A DNA stretch of 7,809 nt from Prevotellaceae bacterium (GTDB lineage Bacteria > Bacteroidota > Bacteroidia > Bacteroidales > UBA932). Of this stretch, positions 1 through 7,809 are shown one piece after another. The stretch lies in contig JAITOI010000065.1 of the NCBI GenBank assembly GCA_031289995.1, positions 1-7,809 of the forward strand, written 5' to 3'. The position numbers and the translations under genes are program-made. Positions within the stretch are counted from its first letter, which is position 1. Every line of letters begins with the position of its first letter. The notes beneath the pieces were generated by a model. That model did not search any database and was not told the origin of the DNA. It saw only the letters and a list, made by a program, of their open reading frames with translations.

Positions 1-2654
<2,654 letters not shown>

Positions 2655-2658
<4 letters not shown>

Positions 2659-3365
2659 CGCCCGAAATTATTCCAGCCATTGACATCATCGACGGCAAGT
2701 GCGTACGCCTTTGCAAGGGCGACTACGCGCAGCAAACGGTGTATGCCGACGACCCGCTCGAAGCCGCCAAACGCTTTGAGGGCGCGGGTTTCCGCCGCCT
2801 TCACGTGGTGGACTTGGACGGCGCAAAAGCCTCCCACATCGTGAACCACAAAACGCTGGAGCGCATCGCCACGCGATGCTCGTTGGTGGTAGATTTTGGT
2901 GGCGGCCTCAAGACCTCCGACGACCTGCGCATCGCCTTTGACTGCGGCGCGCAGATGGTTACCGGCGGCAGCATCGCCGTCAAAAATCCCGACGAATTTA
3001 CGCGCTGGCTGGAGCAGTACGGCGGCTCAAAAATCATCCTTGGCGCCGACGTGCGCAACGAAACTATTGCGGTGAGCGGCTGGCAGGAGAGCGCCAACAT
3101 CGCCCTGCTACCCTTCATCGAAAGCTACGTGGGCAAAGGCGTTACGCAGGTTATCTGCACCGACATTGCCCGCGACGGAATGATGCAAGGCCCCAACGTG
3201 GCGCTCTACCAAAAAATTCTGGCCGCCTTTCCAAGCCTTCATCTCATTGCCAGCGGCGGCGTGAGTAGCCCCCGCGATGTAGAGGCGCTGGCCGCTGCCG
3301 GCGTGCCCGCAGCCATTGTGGGCAAGGCGATGTACGAGGGAAAAATGGGCATATCAACGGCGTAG
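2655..3365 (+). CDS. hisA: HisA, phosphoribosylformimino-AICAR-phosphate isomerase (histidine biosynthesis)
   Basis: HisA is the cytoplasmic (beta/alpha)8-barrel enzyme that isomerises ProFAR to PRFAR, the fourth step of histidine biosynthesis. The 236-residue length is close to the usual 240-245. The opening [15 protein letters not shown] carries the first catalytic Asp (D10). The second catalytic Asp is D132 in ILGADVRN. The phosphate- and substrate-binding segments VDLDGA (52-57), DFGGGLKT (80-87), [14 protein letters not shown] (168-181), ASGGVSS (199-205) and VGKAMYEGK (222-230) are all present, so the enzyme looks intact. The ATG shares its bases with the secA stop (ATGA, 2655-2658), which implies translational coupling; no separate ribosome-binding signal is evident. 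No other his gene is visible and the next gene is unrelated, which is unusual because hisA normally sits between hisH and hisF. A dual HisA/TrpF (PriA-like) activity cannot be excluded from sequence alone, but is less likely. Confidence 0.96.
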
Positions 3366-3389
3366 GGCGAGCAAAAAATTCGCCCTTTT
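3364..3389 (+). terminator. Probable intrinsic terminator of the secA-hisA unit
   Basis: AGGGCGA (3364-3370) and TCGCCCT (3380-3386) form a perfect 7-bp stem around a 9-base A-rich loop. The stem runs into a short T tract (3386-3389). It overlaps the hisA TAG stop and lies ahead of a gene in the same direction, so it probably separates the two transcription units. The T tract is short, so read-through is possible. Confidence 0.6.
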
Positions 3390-3397
3390 CTGGGCAA

Positions 3398-3405
3398 TAA
3401 ATTTC
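3398..3405 (+). promoter_or_regulatory. Weak candidate -7 element for the AraC-type sensor gene
   Basis: TAAATTTC matches seven of the eight positions of the Bacteroidota -7 consensus TAnnTTTG, and would place transcription start near 3412, about 33 bases before the ATG at 3445. No TTG is found at the -33 spacing. A TTG at 3411 with an AT-rich stretch at 3423-3433 is an alternative but has no good -7 match. The leader just before the ATG is A/T-rich (TATATAAAATA, then GAAAATG) with no Shine-Dalgarno sequence, which is normal for this phylum. Confidence 0.3.
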
Positions 3406-3444
3406 CGCACTTGCTCGTTTACTATATAAAATAGTTCGCCGAAA

Positions 3445-5322
3445 ATGAATAAATTACTCAGCCTGCTTCTCCTCATCAGCCTGCCCGCCACAGCCGCGCA
3501 GCCCCTGACCATACGCCACTACGAGTGGAGCATGCACGCCCTGCAGTATCCGCCCACCGCGGGCGGCGACAGCGTGTGCGACTCCAGCCTAAACGAGCGG
3601 CGATACTTCAACTCCGACAGCATTTTTGCCACCATTGCCCGCGAGAAGCGAAGCCCCCTCGGCATCGACATGCTCTACTACTACTACGACGACGTGCTGC
3701 CGCTGCTGCCGCCGGATAGGCAGCGCCGCGAGCAGGTAAAAATGCAGGCCGCGGCCAAGCGCTACAGCTGCCCGATACTTCGCGCCGAGGCGCGCAACTT
3801 CGCCCTCTACACCATTCCGGCCGACTCTACAGGCCGCGCCGACACTCGCATTGAAGCGATGCGCAGGTTGGCCGACGAGTTCCGCGTCGAGGGAAATACC
3901 GTGATGGAATGCTGGATACTTTTCGAGATTTTTCGGCAGCTCCGCCTTCAGTTTGACTTCGTGCAAATCTTTCAGCATCTGCCCGACTTGCTTCACAAGC
4001 TCAGCCTGCTCACCGACGAGGAGCTGCCCGTGCGCAAGTCGTGCTACTACTACATCGGCGAGGCCTACTACACCTTCGGCGACCGCCAGCGCGGGGTGGA
4101 GTGCCTGCGCATGGCGCTGTCGGACGACACCGCCCGCGTGTTTGCCGACTGCGCCAACCTCCGCGCCCGACGGCTGCTGGCGCGGCACTACAGCCGGCAG
4201 GGGATGACCGACACCTCGGACTACTACTTCAACTCCATCTACCACAGCCCCGATATGGTGCGCCTTCGCCCGCTGTTTGACGCGTACGCCATTTGCGGCA
4301 TCGCCCGCAACCACATTACCCGCGGGCAGTATGCCGACGCCATTGCCCAGTTCCGCATTGGCCTCGCCAAGCTCAAAACCGAAAAAGACCACGCCTACAC
4401 AGCCCTTGTTGCCATTACGCTGGCGCGATGCCTGCTCAACGAAGGGCAAAAGGGCGAGGTGAAAACGCTCGTGCACGAAGCGCAGCGCTACATGGCGCTG
4501 GCCAAAACAAGCCCCATGCCCTACCGCAACATGGTGTCCGCCATTTCGCGCGGTGAGCTGCGCGAGGCCTACTACGGCCTGCTCTACTACTACCACGGCG
4601 TCAACGGCAACCTGACCCTCGCCTTGCAGTACGCCGACTCGGGACGCATGGTCGCCAACAACATGCTGTCGCAGCAAAGCCCGCTGGTCATCTTGCAGGG
4701 CGAGCAGTCGCGCTACGAAACCGAAAACCTGATTAAGGACCAAATTCTGCACACGCAGTACGTGCGAAATCTGCTGCTGGGGCTGCTCACGCTGATTACG
4801 CTCACGGCGCTGTGCATCATCGTGCCGCTCTACACCGGCAAGCAGCGAGCCTACCGCGAGCTGGCCTCGCGCATCCGGCATTGGGCCGACGAGCATCCCT
4901 CGCTGCTGGCCGCCATGCGCTCCACGCAGCCGTCGCACCAGCAGGTCGCGCCCAACAACGTGGACAAGGCGATTATGAACAAGGTGAATTTTATGATGAC
5001 CGCCCGCCGCTTCTACGCCGAGCCGGACGCCTCGGTGGACGTGCTGGCCGAGCGCATGAACGTCGACCGAGGCCGCCTGCTGCTGGCCGTGAGCCGCTGC
5101 ACCGGCAGGAACTTCCCAGCCTACATCAACGAGCAGCGCGTCAGAGAGGCCATTCGCATCCTCTCCGACGAGCTGTCATACGCCCTCACCACCGACGACA
5201 TCGCCCTCGCCTGCGGCTTCGACAGCCGCCAAACTTTCTACCGCATATTCAAGCGCGACACGGGGCTGTCGCCCATCGCGTTTCGGAACAGCCTGCCGAG
5301 GAAAGGAGAGGAGAATGTGTAG
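3445..5322 (+). CDS. Membrane-anchored TPR-like sensor with cytoplasmic AraC-type DNA-binding domain
   Basis: Predicted one-component envelope sensor and transcription regulator of 625 residues. Residues 1-18 are a signal peptide (MNKLLSLLLL, then ATAAQ at the likely cleavage point). Residues about 20-435 are alpha-helical and TPR-like, with Tyr-rich helix ends (YYYY 78-81, YYY 201-203, YYY 381-383) and helical pairs such as 199-225 and 286-310. A single hydrophobic helix spans 441-463 and is followed by basic residues (GKQRAYR), placing the C-terminus in the cytoplasm. Residues about 508-617 form a complete AraC-type domain: first HTH VDVLAERMNVDRGRL (531-545), linker helix NEQRVREAIRILSD, second HTH TTDDIALACGFDSRQTFYRIF, and the family ending TGLSPIAFR. 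No receiver or kinase domain is present. In this phylum such proteins are inferred to signal from periplasm to DNA directly; ligand and targets are unknown. It is transcribed apart from hisA and converges with the next gene. Architecture is secure, function is not. Confidence 0.88.
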   Translation: MNKLLSLLLLISLPATAAQPLTIRHYEWSMHALQYPPTAGGDSVCDSSLNERRYFNSDSIFATIAREKRSPLGIDMLYYYYDDVLPLLPPDRQRREQVKMQAAAKRYSCPILRAEARNFALYTIPADSTGRADTRIEAMRRLADEFRVEGNTVMECWILFEIFRQLRLQFDFVQIFQHLPDLLHKLSLLTDEELPVRKSCYYYIGEAYYTFGDRQRGVECLRMALSDDTARVFADCANLRARRLLARHYSRQGMTDTSDYYFNSIYHSPDMVRLRPLFDAYAICGIARNHITRGQYADAIAQFRIGLAKLKTEKDHAYTALVAITLARCLLNEGQKGEVKTLVHEAQRYMALAKTSPMPYRNMVSAISRGELREAYYGLLYYYHGVNGNLTLALQYADSGRMVANNMLSQQSPLVILQGEQSRYETENLIKDQILHTQYVRNLLLGLLTLITLTALCIIVPLYTGKQRAYRELASRIRHWADEHPSLLAAMRSTQPSHQQVAPNNVDKAIMNKVNFMMTARRFYAEPDASVDVLAERMNVDRGRLLLAVSRCTGRNFPAYINEQRVREAIRILSDELSYALTTDDIALACGFDSRQTFYRIFKRDTGLSPIAFRNSLPRKGEENV

Positions 5323-5329
5323 GGCTTGT

Positions 5330-5344
5330 GCAGAAAAATTTTGC
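5330..5344. terminator. Possible small hairpin between convergent genes
   Basis: Only 27 bases separate the stop of the sensor gene (5320-5322) from the stop of the converging minus-strand gene (5350-5352). Within them, GCAGAA (5330-5335) can pair with TTTTGC (5339-5344), including one G-T wobble, around a three-base loop. The T run is part of the stem, not behind it, so this is a weak candidate for a shared two-way terminator. Confidence 0.25.
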
Positions 5345-5349
5345 TTTGG

Positions 5350-5751
5350 CTAAAACGGCAAATCGTCGCCGCCTTCGCCCTCGCCGCTGGCCTGTGCCGC
5401 GTCGGTTGAGCCGGAGAATGGCTCCACCGTGGGCACCGGTGCGGGTGCGGACTGAGCGCTGGCGGGCGTTGAGCCTTCGGCGGTTGCCGACGGTTCAATT
5501 TTCCACGCCGACACGCTGGTGTACCACTTGTCGTTGAACTCGCGGCTCTCGATATCCACCTGCGCCGTCAGCGTTTCGCCTTCGTTGAAGGCCGCCACGT
5601 TCACCTTGTCGCCCCACACGGTGAGGCACACCTTGCGTGGATATTGTCCGCCTTCTGTTTCCAAAATGACGTCCTGCCGCCGCCACTCGCCATTGCGCCC
5701 TTGCCCTGTAACCACGGGCATTTTCTTGATGAGCTTACCTTTGATTTCCAT
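5350..5751 (-). CDS. DUF3127-like protein with OB-like domain and SSB-type acidic C-terminal tip
   Basis: A 133-residue protein with two parts. Residues 1-87 (from MEIKGKLIKKMPVV, through GEWRRQDVILET, PRKVCLTVWGD and EGETLTAQVDIES, to YTSVSAWKIEP) are beta-rich and Lys/Arg-bearing. They match my memory of the Bacteroidota DUF3127 family and have the strand rhythm of an OB fold. Residues 88-127 are a Ser/Ala/Pro/Gly-rich, probably disordered linker. The last residues, GEGGDDLPF, resemble the acidic tip of single-stranded DNA-binding protein (DDDIPF in E. coli), which recruits repair and replication partners. A role in DNA metabolism is therefore inferred, not shown; the family has no established function that I know of. 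The ATG at 5751 was chosen because a consensus promoter lies 28 bases upstream; the frame stays open to 5982, but that extension would run through the promoter and the repeat. It converges with the sensor gene. Confidence 0.82.
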   Translation of the reverse strand: MEIKGKLIKKMPVVTGQGRNGEWRRQDVILETEGGQYPRKVCLTVWGDKVNVAAFNEGETLTAQVDIESREFNDKWYTSVSAWKIEPSATAEGSTPASAQSAPAPVPTVEPFSGSTDAAQASGEGEGGDDLPF

Positions 5752-5778
5752 TGTGAATAATTTTTGGAATTGAGGGTG

Positions 5779-5786
5779 CAAAGGTA
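5779..5786 (-). promoter_or_regulatory. Bacteroidota-type promoter (-7 element) for the DUF3127-like gene
   Basis: Read on the minus strand the sequence is TACCTTTG followed by C, an exact match to TAnnTTTG. It predicts transcription start near 5772 and a leader of about 20 bases before the ATG at 5751. No TTG is found at the usual -33 distance, so the upstream half is poor. The leader is A/T-rich and lacks a Shine-Dalgarno sequence. Confidence 0.65.
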
Positions 5787-5830
5787 GTAAATTTTTGGTA
5801 GGTTGTATCGCGAGGGGGGAAAAAATTGCA

Positions 5831-6004
5831 AACAACCGCCGGTTGAAACCGACGGCAAAAACAAGAATTGGGCTAAAGCCCCCCGCTGCCACAACGGGGA
5901 AATCCCGTAGGGATGGCAGTATGGTAGAAAGGTGGAAAGGTGTGCGTCTTTGCGCACGGAGCACAGGCCACATTCGGAGCATGGCCTACACCCGTGCGCA
6001 GGGC
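5831..6004. repeat. Cluster of palindromes, probable dispersed intergenic repeat
   Basis: The middle of the 358-bp divergent gap (5752-6109) holds no credible gene but is packed with inverted repeats. CCGCCGGT (5836-5843) pairs with ACCGACGG (5848-5855) with one mismatch. GGGC (5870-5873) pairs with GCCC (5878-5881). CTGCCA (5886-5891) pairs with TGGCAG (5914-5919) and encloses ACGGG/CCCGT (5894-5898 with 5904-5908); ATCCC/GGGAT (5902-5914) is an overlapping alternative. A larger two-part hairpin follows at 5951-6000. From memory, short modules such as GGCTAAAGCCC and ATCCCGTAGGGAT recur between genes in many Bacteroidota genomes, so I infer a dispersed non-coding repeat. Only one copy is visible here, so repetition is not proven. 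The boundaries are approximate. The flanks, 5800-5830 and 6005-6050, show nothing I can name. Confidence 0.5.
5951..6000. repeat. Large imperfect hairpin within the intergenic region
   Basis: TGCGCACGG (5951-5959) and CCGTGCGCA (5992-6000) form a perfect 9-bp outer stem. Inside, AGGCCA (5965-5970) pairs with TGGCCT (5982-5987), leaving a small internal loop (AGCAC opposite ACAC) and an 11-base apical loop. GTGCG at 5942-5946 can instead pair with CGCAC at 5953-5957, so two structures compete. No T run follows on the plus strand, so it is not a typical terminator for that strand. Confidence 0.6.
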
Positions 6005-6053
6005 AGGACGATTGGAATATCACCTCAAAAAAATTTAGCCCCGCCATCCACCA

Positions 6054-6085
6054 TTTGAAATCCCCAACAATTATAGCTACTTTTG
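6054..6085 (+). promoter_or_regulatory. Bacteroidota-type promoter for the M16 peptidase gene
   Basis: TTTG at 6054-6057 forms the -33 element and TACTTTTG at 6078-6085 is an exact TAnnTTTG -7 element. The 20-base spacing is right for the phylum's primary sigma factor. Transcription should start near 6092, giving a leader of about 18 bases before the ATG at 6110. The leader (AATAATTCAACAAAATC) is A-rich without a Shine-Dalgarno sequence. Confidence 0.75.
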
Positions 6086-6109
6086 CCCCCCAAATAATTC
6101 AACAAAATC

Positions 6110-7809
6110 ATGAAACGCATCCTTCTTTTTTTAGCGCTTGCGCTAACAGCCGCCTCATCTTGGGGCAAGACCTACCAGTACGATACGGTGCCGGGCGACC
6201 CGCTCAAGGCACGTATCTATACGCTCGACAACGGGCTTAAGGTGTACCTATCGAGCTACGCCGCCGAGCCGCGAATCCAGACCTACGTTGCCGTGCGCGT
6301 GGGCAGCAAGAACGACCCCGCCGAAACCACCGGCCTGTCGCACTACCTCGAGCACCTGCTCTTTAAGGGCACCGCCAGCTTCGGCAGCACCAACTACAGC
6401 GCGGAAAAACCGCTGCTCGACGACATCGAGCGGCGCTACGAGGTGTACCGCACCACCTCCGACGAGCTGCTGCGACGCCAGCTCTACCGCGAGATTGACA
6501 GCGTGTCGGGCATCGCCGCCCAGTACGCCATCGCCAACGAGTACGACAAGCTCATGTCGGCCATCGGCGCGGAGGGAACCAACGCCTTCACCTCGAACGA
6601 CGCCACGGTGTACGTCGAAAATATTCCGTCAAACCAGGTGGAATGCTGGGCGAAGGTGCAGTACGAGCGCTTCGCGAACCCCGTGCTCCGCCTCTTCCAC
6701 ACGGAGCTGGAGGCGGTGTACGAGGAGTACAACCGCTCGCTCACCAGCGACAGCCGCAAGCTCTACGAGGCGCTGATGAGCGGCCTCTTCCCCAACCACC
6801 CCTACGGCACGCAGACCACGCTGGGCACGCAGGAGCACCTCAAAAATCCGTCGATTGTCAACATCAAAAAGCACTTCGCAAAGTACTACGTGCCCAACAA
6901 CATGGCGGTGTGCTTGTCGGGCGACTTCAACCCCGACGAGGCCATTGCCACCATTGACCGCTACTTCGGCCAGCTGCCGCAAAAGCCGCTAACCCTTGCC
7001 CCGCTTGCGCCGGAGCAGACCTTGATGGGCGTGGACGAGCGCACGGTTTACGGCAACGAGGCGGAGAACATCGCCCTCGGCTTTCGCTTCGCAGGCGGCG
7101 CCAACAGCGAGGATGCGGACATGCTGACGATGCTCGACATGGTGCTCTGCAACAGCAAGGCCGGCCTGATTGACCTCAACATCAACAAGCAGCAAAAGCT
7201 GCTTCGCGCCGGCTCTTCGCCGCTGCAGCTTGCCGACCGCCTCGCGCTAACGCTTTCCGCTACACCCAAGCAGGGGCAAACGCTGGAGGAGGCCAAGGCG
7301 CTGCTGCTGGAGCAGCTCGAGCTGCTCAAAAACGGCGAGTTTGACGAGTGGCTGCTCGAGGCGGTGGTAACCGATTTTCGCCGCAGCACCATTGCGCAGT
7401 TCGAGAATAACAACGCGCGCGCCAGCGAAATGGTGAGCGCCTTCACCGACGGCAAGCCCTGGAAGGAGCAGGTGGAGATGGTCGACCGCCTGTCGAAAAT
7501 CACGAAGGCTCAGCTCGTAAAGTTCGCCAACGAGCGGCTGGGCAACAGCTACGTGGTGGTGTACAAGCGCACCGGCGCTGACCCCAACGAGAAGAAAATT
7601 GACAAGCCCGCCATCACGCCGATACAGGTGAACCGCGATGCGGAAAGCCCATTCCTCACCGACCTGCGCCGCGCCGCGCTTGAGGTGAAGCCGATTGAGC
7701 CGGTGTTCCTCGACTTCAAAAAAGACCTGAGCAAGCTCAAAACCAAGGCTGGCATTGAGGTGCTCTACAAGCAAAATGTGGACAACGAGCTGTTCGAGCT
7801 GCTCTACGT
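6110..7809 (+). CDS. Exported M16 family zinc metallopeptidase, 3'-truncated by the window edge
   Basis: A periplasmic, pitrilysin/insulinase-type zinc protease that probably degrades peptides; the first 566 residues are visible and the frame stays open to the end. Full-length relatives are usually over 900 residues. Residues 1-19 are a signal peptide (MKRILLFLALALTAASS); no lipobox Cys follows, so it is probably soluble. The inverted zinc motif HYLEH (H78, E81, H82) is intact. The third ligand is most likely E206 in EAVYEEYNR, about 124 residues after H82 instead of the usual 75 or so. The difference is a charged helical segment at about 101-150, which I recall as typical of Bacteroidota members. 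An M16 C-type domain spans about 235-430, with YYVPNNMAVCLSGDF near its start. From about 537 (LKTKAGIEVLYKQNVDNELF) the second, normally non-catalytic half begins. The start follows a good promoter and gives a clean signal peptide. Confidence 0.93.
   Translation, partial: MKRILLFLALALTAASSWGKTYQYDTVPGDPLKARIYTLDNGLKVYLSSYAAEPRIQTYVAVRVGSKNDPAETTGLSHYLEHLLFKGTASFGSTNYSAEKPLLDDIERRYEVYRTTSDELLRRQLYREIDSVSGIAAQYAIANEYDKLMSAIGAEGTNAFTSNDATVYVENIPSNQVECWAKVQYERFANPVLRLFHTELEAVYEEYNRSLTSDSRKLYEALMSGLFPNHPYGTQTTLGTQEHLKNPSIVNIKKHFAKYYVPNNMAVCLSGDFNPDEAIATIDRYFGQLPQKPLTLAPLAPEQTLMGVDERTVYGNEAENIALGFRFAGGANSEDADMLTMLDMVLCNSKAGLIDLNINKQQKLLRAGSSPLQLADRLALTLSATPKQGQTLEEAKALLLEQLELLKNGEFDEWLLEAVVTDFRRSTIAQFENNNARASEMVSAFTDGKPWKEQVEMVDRLSKITKAQLVKFANERLGNSYVVVYKRTGADPNEKKIDKPAITPIQVNRDAESPFLTDLRRAALEVKPIEPVFLDFKKDLSKLKTKAGIEVLYKQNVDNELFELLY

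Noticed and set aside
3589..4938. Long open frame of 449 codons on the minus strand, opposite the sensor gene
   Set aside because: It is the mirror of a GC-rich gene with G/C third positions. It has no recognisable motif, and the plus-strand protein has clear domains throughout.
4812..5537. 241-codon plus-strand frame crossing the end of the sensor gene
   Set aside because: It is Arg/Ala/Pro/His-rich, out of frame with the AraC-type domain, and runs into the antisense of the DUF3127-like gene.
5752..5982. 77-residue N-terminal extension of the DUF3127-like protein
   Set aside because: It would be translated across the consensus promoter at 5779-5786 and the palindromic repeat. The family domain begins at MEIKGKL.
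5831..6004. CRISPR array
   Set aside because: The palindromes differ from one another and no direct repeat with regular spacers is present.
5601..6047. 148-codon minus-strand frame across the intergenic repeat
   Set aside because: It is in a different frame from the DUF3127-like gene and its upstream part is translated palindromes. It is more likely a spurious frame in a repeat than a gene.
6288..6776. 162-codon plus-strand frame inside the M16 gene
   Set aside because: It is rich in Ser/Thr/Pro/Arg, has no motif, and overlaps the HxxEH-coding region of the real gene in another frame.

Overview
The window looks like chromosomal DNA from a GC-rich member of the Bacteroidota, probably Bacteroidales. 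The reasons are: two promoters with the TAnnTTTG -7 element of this phylum, one with a TTTG at -33 spacing; genes without a clear Shine-Dalgarno sequence; a long SecA of the Bacteroidota type; a DUF3127-type protein; a TPR/transmembrane/AraC-type regulator; and a two-unit M16 peptidase. The species cannot be named from this sequence. Coding DNA is GC-rich with G/C third positions, so long false reading frames lie opposite the real genes. Gaps between genes are AT-rich.

Layout: bases 1-2658 hold the last 885 codons of secA (protein-export ATPase), whose start lies to the left. Its stop overlaps the start of hisA (histidine biosynthesis, 2655-3365) by four bases, so the two are probably co-transcribed and translationally coupled. 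A hairpin with a T run closes this unit at the hisA stop. After an 79-bp gap, 3445-5322 encodes a predicted inner-membrane sensor-regulator: signal peptide, helical TPR-like periplasmic region, one membrane helix and a cytoplasmic AraC-type DNA-binding domain. It converges with a small minus-strand gene (5350-5751) for a DUF3127-like protein with an OB-like beta-rich domain, a disordered linker and an SSB-like acidic tip ending in DDLPF.

Between that gene and the next is a 358-bp divergent intergenic region. It holds one promoter at each edge and, in the middle, a cluster of hairpins (about 5831-6004) that resembles a dispersed Bacteroidota intergenic repeat. The window ends inside an exported M16 zinc metallopeptidase gene (from 6110, 566 codons visible).

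The genes do not form one pathway. They are export (secA), amino-acid synthesis (hisA), an envelope sensor, a possible DNA-metabolism protein and a periplasmic protease. The secreted or membrane proteins would depend on Sec, but that is a general link. I do not see a clear undescribed multi-gene system. The best leads are the SSB-like tip on the DUF3127 protein, the structured intergenic repeat, and the secA-hisA overlap outside a his operon.
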